The notes: generated by a model not told the origin, from the letters alone. A stretch of 64,000 nucleotides of DNA from an uncultured Thermomicrobiaceae bacterium (GCA_938082375.1 CALKCJ010000016.1:44151-108150); one strand, 5' to 3'. Counted from the first letter of the stretch, positions 26,549 to 35,080 are shown. A program made the numbers and translations.

Positions 26549-27214
26549 TCAAGCGCAGGTGGCGGCGTCTCCAGCTCGAATCACATAGCAGCAGCGGTGG
26601 TCGCCAGCCAGCAGATAGCAGCAGCGCTCGATCTCAGCTCCCAGCAGGTCGCGATACATGTCTACCTCCAACCGGCACGCGGCCGGGAACACGGCCGCGA
26701 CCTCCCGGATGGGGCAGTGGTACTGGCTGACGAGGTAGGTTGAATCGTCCAGCTTTTCCCAGGCCACCAGGTAGCCGAACTCGTCCATCGCTTGTGCCAG
26801 GAGCTGGACGCGCTCCTCGAGACACGCTGCGGGAGCCAGCCGGTGCTGCAGTTCGGCGCGTGTGCGCGCGGCGCGGCGGGCGAGGAGCACCTCAACCTTC
26901 TCGGGCCCGTCCAGCTCGAGCAGGTCTGCGAGGAGATCGGTGAGCAGCAGGTCGTACTGCTTGGGGAAAAGCGCGTCGGCACGCCGCGAGAGCCGGTAGA
27001 CCCGAGCCGGGCGGCCGACCGGCCGACGGTTCGGGGTCGCCTCCACCAGCCCCTCGCGTTCCAGGGCCGCAAGATGTTTGCGGACGGCCATGGTGGTGAC
27101 ACCGAGCTGATCGGCGAGCTGGTCAGCGGTCAGCCCGTCGCTCTTCTTGAGGAGGTTCAGGATCGTCTGCCGCGTGCCGTTGCGCGGCAACGGAGCCTTG
27201 AGGCGTGTTCCCAT
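26549..27214 (-). CDS. SufR-like winged-helix regulator with Fe-S cysteines
   Basis: A 221-residue transcription factor. The DNA-binding domain is N-terminal: LTADQLADQLGVTTMAVRKHLAALEREGLV, a DeoR/ArsR-type winged helix. The C-terminal sensor domain has C167, C180 and C208 (YHCPIREVA, PAACRLE, AGDHRCCYVI); the 13 and 28 residue steps are those of the three conserved cysteines of SufR, the [4Fe-4S] repressor of suf genes. So it probably senses Fe-S or redox state. ATG 27214 has AGGAGGTGA in ideal position; the GTG six bases upstream overlaps that site and is unlikely. An imperfect palindrome overlaps its promoter region. No suf genes are in the window; the peroxiredoxin gene is the convergent neighbour. 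Confidence 0.82.
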   Translation of the reverse strand: MGTRLKAPLPRNGTRQTILNLLKKSDGLTADQLADQLGVTTMAVRKHLAALEREGLVEATPNRRPVGRPARVYRLSRRADALFPKQYDLLLTDLLADLLELDGPEKVEVLLARRAARTRAELQHRLAPAACLEERVQLLAQAMDEFGYLVAWEKLDDSTYLVSQYHCPIREVAAVFPAACRLEVDMYRDLLGAEIERCCYLLAGDHRCCYVIRAGDAATCA

Positions 27215-27229
27215 AGTCACCTCCTGGCG

Positions 27230-27243
27230 CTATCATACCATAG
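27230..27243. promoter_or_regulatory. Imperfect palindrome and -10 element upstream of the SufR-like gene
   Basis: CTATCATACCATAG (27230-27243) is an imperfect inverted repeat; on the minus strand it contains TATGAT, a good -10, 18 bases before ATG 27214. A repressor bound here would block its own gene, so it is an autoregulatory operator candidate. Confidence 0.35.
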
Positions 27244-27304
27244 AGCCGCTTGCGGATCGGAGAACGCTGGCGTTCGTACCGCCAGGCAGTGACGGGGGAG
27301 CCAG

Positions 27305-28474
27305 TTGGTCGAATCGCGCACTGCTGGGGGACAGGTGTCCATATCTCGGCCATCGTGGCCGAGCCGGCTCCTGGCCGCGACGGCCTATCTCGGTGCTGGC
27401 GCGCTGGTCATCGCGATCTTGCCGCTCGAGCGGCCGTTCGTACTTCGGCATGCGCGTGTGGCTCTCACTCTCCACCTCGCCCGCGCGGTGATCACGACCA
27501 CCCTCCTCTTGCTCCTGGCCGCAGCGCGGGCGAGCTTCGAGCTGACACTGGCCATGCGAGTGGCTATTGCGGTGGCATGCAGCTTGCTCGCTGGCGTGCC
27601 CTGGGCACCGGGTCTCGACCGCTCGCTCCTGCTCATTCCGCTGCTGGCTGCGGCCGCGATCTGGCTCCTCAGCCTCGCCGGCCTGGCGATTGCGCTCTCT
27701 GGTCACACGGCAGATATCCGTGGCTTCCTCAACGCCGATTGGCCTGAACACACAGTGGCTCCCGTCCCTCAGCCAGCGAGCGAGCCCACGCGCGGGCTCG
27801 ACGCCCGCACGCTCTGGGAGCAGCGGCTGGCCCGCATGTGGGAAGCAGCGAGAGTGGCGATGGCCGAGCGACAGCGCCGCCAGCGCATGACTGAGCTCGA
27901 AGCGCAGATCCAAGCCGTCCACGCCCGGCTGGCCCACCTGCGCCAGCTCCTCGGGCTCGGTGAGCTGAGCTTGGGCCAGTTCGGTGAAGCCGAGCACGCG
28001 CTGCTGCAGTATCTCACGGCACTGCAGCGTGAGCTGGCAGCCTGGACGCAGCGTCACCCCATCACCCAGCCAGCGCCCTCTCCCCCCGCAGTGATGACGA
28101 CGCTTCCACTGGCCGAGCTGGTGATGCTGACGGTGATCGACCTCTCGGGCACGCCGGCCTTCACCTGGGGGCACTTCCCGCTGGACGAGGCGCTCACGGC
28201 CGGGATGATGTCGGCACTGGACGCGCTGGCCGAAGAGATGTTCGGAGCGCCTGTCCAGAAGACAGCGCTCGCCGAGGGGGCAGTCGTCTCCGTTGTGCGC
28301 GGCGAGTGCACCCGGCTGGTCGCCTGGTTCGACGGCGACCCCTCACCCGTGCAGCTCCGTGAGCTTCAACGTTATGTCGAGGAGTTCGAGCGCGCCAATG
28401 CCGCTGTCCTAGCCTCGCTGCCGGTCGATCCGAGCCGGATCGTGGCGCCGTCTCTCCCGTTGACTCCTGGCTGA
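27305..28474 (+). CDS. Unknown membrane protein with coiled coil and C-terminal globular domain
   Basis: I do not recognise this 389-residue protein. Residues 20-130 hold three to four hydrophobic helices, with a spacing that resembles DUF4870/Tic20-type small membrane domains. About 160-245 is a charged coiled coil (MTELEAQIQAVHARLAHLRQ), then a proline-rich linker, then a C-terminal domain of about 100 residues (VMLTVIDLSGTPAFTWGHF, VVSVVRGECTRLVAWFDGD) that could be a roadblock or longin-like sensor fold. The start is TTG 27305 with GGGGGAG four bases upstream. It is monocistronic and divergent from the SufR-like gene. Confidence 0.7.
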   Translation: MVESRTAGGQVSISRPSWPSRLLAATAYLGAGALVIAILPLERPFVLRHARVALTLHLARAVITTTLLLLLAAARASFELTLAMRVAIAVACSLLAGVPWAPGLDRSLLLIPLLAAAAIWLLSLAGLAIALSGHTADIRGFLNADWPEHTVAPVPQPASEPTRGLDARTLWEQRLARMWEAARVAMAERQRRQRMTELEAQIQAVHARLAHLRQLLGLGELSLGQFGEAEHALLQYLTALQRELAAWTQRHPITQPAPSPPAVMTTLPLAELVMLTVIDLSGTPAFTWGHFPLDEALTAGMMSALDALAEEMFGAPVQKTALAEGAVVSVVRGECTRLVAWFDGDPSPVQLRELQRYVEEFERANAAVLASLPVDPSRIVAPSLPLTPG

Positions 28475-28708
28475 GCGTGCTTGACCAGCCAGCGGGCTAC
28501 ACGGCGGTTGCCCTCGAGCGCGGTCACGGAGCCCGCGTTCGGATCGGGAGTGCCGGACTCCTGGCAGGTGGCGCTCGTCTCAGGACCACTACCCGCTCGA
28601 CGCGCGCTGTCGCCCGGTAGCTCCCGGCTGGCCGACTCTCGACATCGTCCGTCTGACCACGGTTTCGATCCGGAGCGGCCCGGCGGTGCCGGTCTGCGCC
28701 GTGCAGCG

Positions 28709-28737
28709 TTGACAGCTCCTCTCTTACCCGCTATAGT
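28709..28737 (+). promoter_or_regulatory. Strong sigma70 promoter of the oligopeptide ABC operon
   Basis: TTGACA (28709-28714) and TATAGT (28732-28737) with a 17-base spacer, near-consensus. It faces the binding-protein gene at 28853 and leaves a leader of about 108 bases with two hairpins. Upstream, 28475-28708 holds nothing I can recognise. Confidence 0.75.
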
Positions 28738-28825
28738 GCCACCTTGGCAAGCCTGGCAAGTCAGGTGGCCGGGCTGATATCGGTCTCACGGCTGAAGCGG
28801 TGCAGGCGACGAGGTCAGCCTGCAC
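28738..28825 (+). promoter_or_regulatory. Two inverted repeats in the ABC operon leader
   Basis: GCCACCT (28738-28744) pairs with AGGTGGC (28763-28769), starting right after the -10, so it may be an operator. GTGCAGGC (28800-28807) pairs perfectly with GCCTGCAC (28818-28825) around a 10-base loop and ends 27 bases before GTG 28853, so it may form an RNA hairpin. Confidence 0.45.
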
Positions 28826-28852
28826 GTCGCATGCGAGGAGAGGAGATCGCCT

Positions 28853-30577
28853 GTGCACTCACGATACGAGGTCGAGCGCCAGCTGGCGCTGGCGCTGCAG
28901 CGACGGCTGGGCCGTCGTGGGCTTCTGCGCGGTTCCGCCGCGCTGCTCGGAGGGGGAGCTCTTGCCAGCCTGCTCGCCGCCTGTGGCGGCGGCACAACCG
29001 AGCAAGGTGGAGCACCGACCGCGACTGCAGTACCAACCGCGGCAGCAGGCCCATCGCCAGCAACAGGCGGGGTGACCCCGACGGCAGCAGCCCAGCCCAG
29101 CCCCGCCGCCACTGGGAAGAAGGGCGGCGTCTTGCGGGTAGCGATCATCGGCGAACCGCCTGCCCTCGACCCGCAGTTCACCACCGCAACCATCACGGCC
29201 AACATTACCTGGCACATGTTCGAGTCGCTCTTCACCCGCGACGCGACCTTCAGCCCCAAGCCGATGCTGGCCGAGTCCTACGAGTTCCAGGACGACAACA
29301 AGGTTCTGGTGATCACGCTGCGGCCGAACGTCAAGTTCCACGACGGGCGCCCGCTCACCGCTGATGACGTCATCGCGTCGTTGACGCGGTATTCGAAGCT
29401 GTCGGGGCGGGGCAAGAACTTCTTCACCCGAGTCACCAACCTAGACAAGGTCGACGAGACCACAGTGCGCTTCGAGTTCAAGGAGCCGACCGGCATCGCG
29501 CCCGTCTTCCTGGCCCAGGTCGACGCGATGATCATCCCCAAAGACCTGGCTGAAGCCTATCCCGACAAGGAGCTGGGCGACTACATCGGCACCGGCCCGT
29601 TCAAGTTCAAGGAGCGCCTGCCCGACCGGCACATCAGCCTGGTGCGCAACGACGACTACATTCCGCTGGAAGGCCCGGCTGACGGCTACGGCGGGGCCCG
29701 CGTGCCGTACTTCGACGAGATCCGCTTCATCCCGGTGCCGGAGCAGGCCGTGCGCGGCGACGGGTTGGTGACCGACGAGTTCGACTTTGCCGAGCAGCTC
29801 AGCCTCGACAACTACGACGCGTTCACCGCCGAGCCAGACCTCAGCTTGCAGGTGACGCTGCCGTACTACTTCTACGGCGCGCACTTCAATAAGTCGCAAG
29901 AGAGCATCATGAGCAACCTGAAGCTGCGGCATGCCCTGCTGGCGGCCGTCGACGTCGAGCCGGTGGCCAAGGCCGGGTTCTCGCGCAGCGAGTTCTACCG
30001 GCTGTACTCCAGCATGTCCGCTCCGGAGACGCCCTGGCAGACTGATGGCGGCCAGGAGTACTACAACCAGAAGAACCCCGAGAAGGCGAAGCAGCTCCTG
30101 CAGGAGGCCGGCTACGACGGGCGGCCGATCCGCTGGCTGTCAACGAAAGAGTACTCGTACAACTACAACATGGCGCTGGTACTCAAGCAGCAGCTCGAGG
30201 CGATCGGCGCGGTGATCGACCTGCAGGTTATGGACTGGGCCACGCTGGTCAAGACGCGCAGCCAGCGCGATGCCTGGGACATCTTCATCACCGGGCACGA
30301 ATCGTACCAGCACCCCGTGCTCCAGCCGTACATGAACGCGAGCTGGCCAGGCTTCTGGGCCAACGAGCGCCGTGACCAGCTCGTGCAACAACTGATGGGA
30401 GAGACCGACGAGGCCAAGATCAAGGAGTACGTCACCGAGCTCGACAAGGTCTGGTGGGAAGACGCCGTTATGATCAAGGTCTGCGAAGGTGCGACGCTCC
30501 GAGGCTACCGCAAGCGCCTCCAGGGGTACGCCAGCCGGCCGGACTGGTTCTTCTGGAACTGCTGGTTCGAAAAGTGA
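28853..30577 (+). CDS. Oligopeptide/dipeptide-type ABC transporter substrate-binding lipoprotein (family 5)
   Basis: A 574-residue extracellular solute-binding protein. The N terminus combines a twin-arginine motif (GRRGLLRGSAALLGG) with a lipobox LAAC, so export is probably through Tat with lipid anchoring; a Thr/Ala/Pro-rich linker follows. The SBP_bac_5 signatures are visible: LDPQFTTATITANITWHMFE and LAESYEFQDDNKVLVITLRP, then KFHDGRPLTADDV. GTG 28853 has AGGAGAGGAGA upstream. The two permease genes follow, but no ATPase gene, so energy must come from a distant ATPase. The substrate could be peptides, opines or nickel-type chelates; sequence alone does not tell. Confidence 0.9.
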   Translation: MHSRYEVERQLALALQRRLGRRGLLRGSAALLGGGALASLLAACGGGTTEQGGAPTATAVPTAAAGPSPATGGVTPTAAAQPSPAATGKKGGVLRVAIIGEPPALDPQFTTATITANITWHMFESLFTRDATFSPKPMLAESYEFQDDNKVLVITLRPNVKFHDGRPLTADDVIASLTRYSKLSGRGKNFFTRVTNLDKVDETTVRFEFKEPTGIAPVFLAQVDAMIIPKDLAEAYPDKELGDYIGTGPFKFKERLPDRHISLVRNDDYIPLEGPADGYGGARVPYFDEIRFIPVPEQAVRGDGLVTDEFDFAEQLSLDNYDAFTAEPDLSLQVTLPYYFYGAHFNKSQESIMSNLKLRHALLAAVDVEPVAKAGFSRSEFYRLYSSMSAPETPWQTDGGQEYYNQKNPEKAKQLLQEAGYDGRPIRWLSTKEYSYNYNMALVLKQQLEAIGAVIDLQVMDWATLVKTRSQRDAWDIFITGHESYQHPVLQPYMNASWPGFWANERRDQLVQQLMGETDEAKIKEYVTELDKVWWEDAVMIKVCEGATLRGYRKRLQGYASRPDWFFWNCWFEK

Positions 30578-30622
30578 GCTGCGGGGAGGCTGAATGCACC
30601 GGGCAAGGGTGAGGCGAGCGCG

Positions 30623-31567
30623 ATGACCGCCTACATTCTGCGCCGGCTGGTCATGGCCGCCCCAGTGATGCTCATCGTGGCGGTCACGACTTTCCTGCTC
30701 TTGCACATGACCCCGGGCGACCCGGTCGCGGTGCTGCTCGGCCCCGATGCGACGACCGAGCAGATCGAGCAGCTCCGCGACCAGCTCGGGCTGAATGACC
30801 CGGTACACGTCCAGCTCGTGCGCTGGTTCGCGGGGCTGCTGCGCGGCGACCTGGGGCAGAGCATCTTTCTCAACAAGCCCGTGACACGAGCCATCCTCGA
30901 GCGCCTGGCACCGACGCTGGAGCTGAGCATCCTGGCCTCGCTGGTCGCCATCCTCATCGGAGTCCCGATCGGCATGCTGGCAGCCATCCGGCAAGGGCGA
31001 CTGCTCGACTTCGGTTCGATGCTGGTGGCCATGGTGGGCATCTCGATGCCCACCTTCTGGCTAGGGCTCAATCTCATCTTCATCTTCGCGGTGAGCCTCC
31101 GCTGGCTGCCGCCGCAGGGCTACCAGCCCTTCGAGGAGGGGCTGTGGGCGAACCTCAGCCGGATGATCCTGCCGGCGATCACGCTCGGCGCCGGTCAGGG
31201 AGCTTTCCTCGCCCGGATGACCCGCTCAGTCATGCTCGATGTCCTCTCCGAGGACTTCGTGCGGACCGCGCGGGCCAAGGGGCTCTCGGAGCCGCGAGTC
31301 TTGCTAGGCCACGTCCTCCGCAACGGGCTGATCCCGGTCGTGACGGTCGTTGGCCTCACTTTCGCGATCCTGATGGGCGGGGCCGTGGTGACGGAGCAGG
31401 TCTTCAACATCCCAGGAGTCGGGCGCCTACTGATCCAGGCAGTACTGCGGCGCGATTTCCCGCTCGTCCAGGGGATCGTGCTGCTGATCGCGCTCGTTTA
31501 CGTCCTGATCAACCTGGGAATCGACATTCTCTACGCCTTCCTGGATCCGCGAATTCGCTACGCCTAG
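30623..31567 (+). CDS. ABC transporter permease, DppB type
   Basis: A 314-residue inner-membrane protein with six helices. It starts with the family hallmark YILRRLVMAAPVMLIV and TPGDPV, has the EAA loop VLSEDFVRTARAKGLSEPRV, and ends DPRIRYA. It pairs with the DppC-type permease downstream and with the binding protein 45 bases upstream. ATG 30623 is preceded by a modest GGTGAGG. Confidence 0.93.
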   Translation: MTAYILRRLVMAAPVMLIVAVTTFLLLHMTPGDPVAVLLGPDATTEQIEQLRDQLGLNDPVHVQLVRWFAGLLRGDLGQSIFLNKPVTRAILERLAPTLELSILASLVAILIGVPIGMLAAIRQGRLLDFGSMLVAMVGISMPTFWLGLNLIFIFAVSLRWLPPQGYQPFEEGLWANLSRMILPAITLGAGQGAFLARMTRSVMLDVLSEDFVRTARAKGLSEPRVLLGHVLRNGLIPVVTVVGLTFAILMGGAVVTEQVFNIPGVGRLLIQAVLRRDFPLVQGIVLLIALVYVLINLGIDILYAFLDPRIRYA

Positions 31568-31611
31568 CGGGATCGTGCTGGAGAAGACATGACAAAGGTG
31601 AGAGGCGAGAG

Positions 31612-32502
31612 GTGACAGCGCAACAGGTCTCACTCGCCCCGGCAGTCCAACGGAAACGCCCGCTCGGCCGCGTGATTGTCCACGGCATCCGCCGCTACCC
31701 GGGCGGAATCGCTGGGGGAGCGGTGCTCATCGGAGTACTCCTCATCGCCCTCTTCGCTGGCGCGCTGACCGACAAGAGCCCGACCTCGGTCGATCCGGTC
31801 AACCGGCTCAGCCCGCCGATGACGGGTCATCCCTTCGGCACCGACAATTTTGGGCGAGACCTCTACGCGCGCACGCTGTACGGGGCCCGGATCTCGCTCA
31901 CCGCCGGCTTCGGCGTCGCGGTACTGGCGCTAGCTGGGGGAATCGCCTTTGGGCTACTCGCCGGTTACTACCGCCGGCTTGACGGCGTGCTCATGCGGAT
32001 CATGGACGCACTGATGGCCTTCCCCGGTATCATCCTGGCGATCGGCATCGTGGCGGCTCGGGGCCCCAGCCTGACCAACGTGATCATCGCGCTCGGCGTG
32101 ATCTTCATCCCGCGTGTCGCTCGGGTGGTGCGCAGCATCGTGCTCAGCGTGCGCGAGCGCCAGTTCGTCGAGGCTGCACGCTCGATCGGCGCCACGGACC
32201 TCCGCGTCCTTGTCCACCATGTGCTCCCCAACGCCTGGTCGCCGATCGTCATCCAGGGGACCTTCATCTTCGCCGAGGGTGTGCTGGGTGAAGCGACGCT
32301 GAGCTTCCTCGGCGTCGGCCCTCCGCCGGAGTTCCCAAGCTGGGGCAACATTCTCGGCGAGGCCCGGCTGTACATCCGCGAGGCACCGTGGATGATGCTG
32401 CTCCCCGGCCTGGCGCTCACCCTGACCGTGCTTAGCCTGAACCTGATCGGTGACACCATCCGTGACCTGATCGACCCGCGGGTGCGCCGGCGGATGGCCT
32501 AG
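31612..32502 (+). CDS. ABC transporter permease, DppC type
   Basis: A 296-residue membrane protein with the DppC hallmarks: HPFGTDNFGRDLYARTLYGA after the first helix, the EAA loop FVEAARSIGATDLRVLVHHV and the end DPRVRRRMA. The true start is GTG 31612 with GAGAGGCGAGAG upstream; the same frame is open 468 bases further back, inside the upstream gene, but that part is a shadow. A hairpin terminator follows six bases after the stop, so the operon ends here without genes for DppD/DppF-type ATPases. Confidence 0.93.
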   Translation: MTAQQVSLAPAVQRKRPLGRVIVHGIRRYPGGIAGGAVLIGVLLIALFAGALTDKSPTSVDPVNRLSPPMTGHPFGTDNFGRDLYARTLYGARISLTAGFGVAVLALAGGIAFGLLAGYYRRLDGVLMRIMDALMAFPGIILAIGIVAARGPSLTNVIIALGVIFIPRVARVVRSIVLSVRERQFVEAARSIGATDLRVLVHHVLPNAWSPIVIQGTFIFAEGVLGEATLSFLGVGPPPEFPSWGNILGEARLYIREAPWMMLLPGLALTLTVLSLNLIGDTIRDLIDPRVRRRMA

Positions 32503-32507
32503 ACGAG

Positions 32508-32533
32508 CCGGGCAGGTCTCCGGGCCTGCCCGG
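32508..32533 (+). terminator. Hairpin terminator of the oligopeptide ABC operon
   Basis: CCGGGCAGG (32508-32516) and CCTGCCCGG (32525-32533) form a perfect nine-base stem with an eight-base loop right after the last permease stop. The following bases are only partly T-rich, so it is a terminator of the weak-tract kind. Confidence 0.65.
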
Positions 32534-32651
32534 TTCGCGCTCCCTTTCATGGCTGTGATAGAGTCAAACTGGCCGAGCAGGTCGAACCATACCGCCGGCA
32601 CGCTCGTCGAGCGCACCTGCGGGGCGGGTCGCCAAAAAGAAGGGCTACCGC

Positions 32652-32981
32652 GTGCCACCCGGGTTCTTGCTTGCCCTCACGCTCGCTAGCATCACTGGGC
32701 TGCTCTTTCACAGCCTCTTTGGGCAGCGGCTGTGGCAGTTACCCGCGTACTGGGCCATCGCGGTTACCGGGTTTTTGGGCGGCGAACTCGTTAGTGGCGT
32801 CATGGGAGCAGCGCTGGTGCGGATCGGCACAGTACCAGTGATTGAGGGGCTCACAGGGGCACTGCTCGCGCTCGGCATCGGTTGGCTGCTGACCACTCCC
32901 GCACCACCCCGGAGCCGCCGACGCATCGCAGAGACACGCCGGGTTGCGACGCTGCGGCAGCGCCGGGGGCGCGTCGGCTAG
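32652..32981 (+). CDS. Small hydrophobic membrane protein, unknown
   Basis: A 109-residue protein with three predicted helices (FLLALTLASITGLLFHSLF, WAIAVTGFLGGELVSGVMGA, VIEGLTGALLALGIGWLL) and an arginine-rich cytoplasmic tail. I recognise no family. GTG 32652 is the only reasonable start. The next small membrane protein gene begins 38 bases later in the same direction; the two may form a pair. Confidence 0.6.
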   Translation: MPPGFLLALTLASITGLLFHSLFGQRLWQLPAYWAIAVTGFLGGELVSGVMGAALVRIGTVPVIEGLTGALLALGIGWLLTTPAPPRSRRRIAETRRVATLRQRRGRVG

Positions 32982-33019
32982 CCGCCACCACGGGCACGGG
33001 TCAAGGGAAGGAAGGGGGC

Positions 33020-33397
33020 ATGCGTCGGGGTTGGGTGGTGCTCATCGTCGTCGGGCTGCTCGTCCTGTTCATCGGGCTCTTCGTCCTACTCTACATGCTC
33101 GGTGGCCCCGAGCAATCCGCACTCGAGCGCGTCCGCGATATTGCGGTGATCTTCCTCGCGCTGGCGACCGTGCTTGTGGTGCTCTTGTTAGGCGTGCTTG
33201 TCGGCATCGGGATCTGGCTCGGCTTGCTGATCAAAGACCGCGTCATCCCGCTCCTCGAAGCGGCGACCGAGACCGCCGTGCGTGCGCGGGGCACTGTCGA
33301 GTTCGTCGGCGAGACGGTAGCCCGGCCGATCATCCGCGCCTATGGGCGGATGTCGGCGCTGCGCGCGCTGGTCAGGACGGTCAGCCGACGGACGTAA
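33020..33397 (+). CDS. Small membrane protein, unknown
   Basis: A 125-residue protein: two strong helices (VVLIVVGLLVLFIGLFVLLY and VIFLALATVLVVLLLGVLVG) followed by an amphipathic, positively charged helix region to the end. AAGGAAGGGGG precedes ATG 33020. The shape resembles small Chloroflexota stress or division-associated membrane proteins with long amphipathic tails, but I recognise no named family. Confidence 0.65.
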   Translation: MRRGWVVLIVVGLLVLFIGLFVLLYMLGGPEQSALERVRDIAVIFLALATVLVVLLLGVLVGIGIWLGLLIKDRVIPLLEAATETAVRARGTVEFVGETVARPIIRAYGRMSALRALVRTVSRRT

Positions 33398-33475
33398 GTC
33401 TGAGCCGCTGGTGACGAACGCCGCTATGTCTCAGGCACACAAGCACGACCAGCCTACCACGACACGAGGTCGCGC

Positions 33476-33997
33476 TCACCGCATGGACTGGTCGGCATCC
33501 CATTCGCTGCGCTGCGCTACGTGCGCCGACCGGTGCTCGCGTCCGTCCAGCGGCTTACGGAGGACGACTTCCACGCGGTCGGGCCGAAAGCCTTCTCGAG
33601 CGTAGAACGCGTACGCCTGTGGGTTCGTCACATCCACCGTGAGCTCGATGAAAGCACAGCCCGCTTCCCGCGCCCGCTCCACGGCGTGCTCCAGCAGCAC
33701 GCGGCCGACGCCGCGACCGCGGTAGTCAGGATGCACGACGAAGCGACGGATGAGGGCGAAGAAACCATGCCGCGCCTTATAGGCGCGGAACAGCTCGAGC
33801 TTGCCGACGACCTGGTCGTCGAGCTCCGCCACCAGCACACTGGAAGGCTCATACGCATCGTCGTGGTACTCGGCGATGACCGACGAGTCATCATAGCACC
33901 AGTCGATCGAGCGATGGAGCGCGGCTTCCGCAGCAGCGTCGTCGAGCCGTCCCTGGCGGACGGTCACGTGTATCTTTCTGCCCAGATCCTCGCTCAC
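33476..33997 (-). CDS. GNAT family N-acetyltransferase
   Basis: A 173-residue acetyltransferase. The acetyl-CoA motif is RFVVHPDYRGRGVGRVLLEHA, the RxxGxG/A loop, followed by the beta-bulge strand CAFIELTVDVTNPQAYAFYAREGF, all typical of the RimI group of GNATs. The acceptor substrate is unknown. The frame runs 69 bases further upstream, but GTG 33997 with GAGAGGGG fits better. It is alone on the minus strand between two forward units. Confidence 0.8.
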   Translation of the reverse strand: MSEDLGRKIHVTVRQGRLDDAAAEAALHRSIDWCYDDSSVIAEYHDDAYEPSSVLVAELDDQVVGKLELFRAYKARHGFFALIRRFVVHPDYRGRGVGRVLLEHAVERAREAGCAFIELTVDVTNPQAYAFYAREGFRPDRVEVVLRKPLDGREHRSAHVAQRSEWDADQSMR

Positions 33998-34074
33998 CGG
34001 CGGTTCCCCTCTCTCTGACAGGCAACGTCCCACGACCGATGCGATTGTGGCACGCCTGGCCGCCACCGTGACGA

Positions 34075-34103
34075 TTGCTCGTCACCGGCCTGGCACTTAT
34101 ACT
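34075..34103 (+). promoter_or_regulatory. Promoter before the nucleotidyltransferase-fold gene
   Basis: TTGCTC (34075-34080) and TATACT (34098-34103) with a 17-base spacer face the gene at 34252, with a leader of about 140 bases. This may drive the three-gene run up to 36728. Confidence 0.5.
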
Positions 34104-34251
34104 CAAAGCATGTGCATGCCGGCCTCAATTGGGCACTTCTGCGGCCCACCCGGCCTGCTCAGCCGGCGCGTTCATGCGAAATCGGCAACGTGCGTCTCTT
34201 GCCTGGTAGAAGGTGGCAAAGGTCTGGTCGTCCCATTGGGAGGGAAAGAGC

Positions 34252-35028
34252 GTGGAGCAGGTACTCCGCCGGAGCACGTCGACGCAGCCGCTTGACGACG
34301 TGCGCGATGAGGTTCAACGCATCCTCGCTGCGGCCGATGAGCAAGGGGTGGTCTTGCGCCTCCTCGGCGGGGTCGCCGTCTACCTGCACTGCCCAAGCGC
34401 CCAGCACCGGACGCTGCAGCGGGCTTACCGCGATGCCGATCTCGCCGGCCTCTCGTCCCAAAAGCGGGCCATCGAGGCCCTCTTCGCCGACCTCGGCTAC
34501 CTAGCTGATCGCGAGTTCAACGCCCTTCACGGCCACCAGCGCCTCTACTTCTGGGATCCCGTCAACCAGCGGCAGATCGACGTGTTCCTCGATATGGTGC
34601 GGATGAGTCATACGCTCGACCTCCGCCAGCGACTGACGGCCGAGCGCCTCACCATCCCGCTCGCCGACCTGCTCCTGTCGAAGTTGCAGATCTGGGAGAT
34701 CAACGAGAAGGATCTGACCGATATCGTCGCCATCGTCCACGATCACCCGTTCGGCCCCGGGGACAACGAGACGATCAACCTCGACCGCCTCCTCGAGGTG
34801 CTGACGACCGATTGGGGCTGGTACCGGACGGCCAAAGAGAATATCGAGCGGACGAAAGCGCTGCTCGCTCACCGCGAGCTCACCAGGGAGTTCGACGCGC
34901 TCCGCCGCCTCGATGAGTTCTGGCGTCAGGTGGAAGCGGCGCCCAAGAGCCGGGCCTGGAAGATGCGCGCGATGATCGGCGAGCGCAAGCGCTGGTACGA
35001 GCTGCCCGAAGAGGTGCGACGCGACTGA
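34252..35028 (+). CDS. Nucleotidyltransferase-fold protein (AbiEii/DUF6036-like)
   Basis: A 258-residue protein. Its core matches the minimal nucleotidyltransferase fold: RLLGGVAVYLHC (the GG-x-A motif), then RAYRDADLA with the D-x-D metal pair, and RQIDVFLDM as the third acidic strand; the region ADLLLSKLQIWEINEKDLTD follows the AbiEii/JHP0933 pattern LLxxKLxAxxxRxxxxDxxD. The family includes AbiE toxins and standalone enzymes. No antitoxin partner (AbiEi) is next to it; a phosphoesterase gene follows. GTG 34252 has GGGAGG in place; GTG 34213 is an open alternative. Confidence 0.75.
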   Translation: MEQVLRRSTSTQPLDDVRDEVQRILAAADEQGVVLRLLGGVAVYLHCPSAQHRTLQRAYRDADLAGLSSQKRAIEALFADLGYLADREFNALHGHQRLYFWDPVNQRQIDVFLDMVRMSHTLDLRQRLTAERLTIPLADLLLSKLQIWEINEKDLTDIVAIVHDHPFGPGDNETINLDRLLEVLTTDWGWYRTAKENIERTKALLAHRELTREFDALRRLDEFWRQVEAAPKSRAWKMRAMIGERKRWYELPEEVRRD

Positions 35029-35080
35029 CCGCGGCTGGCGCGTCACGGAGCAGGTGAGGACTGGAAGGGGGCTTTGAGGC

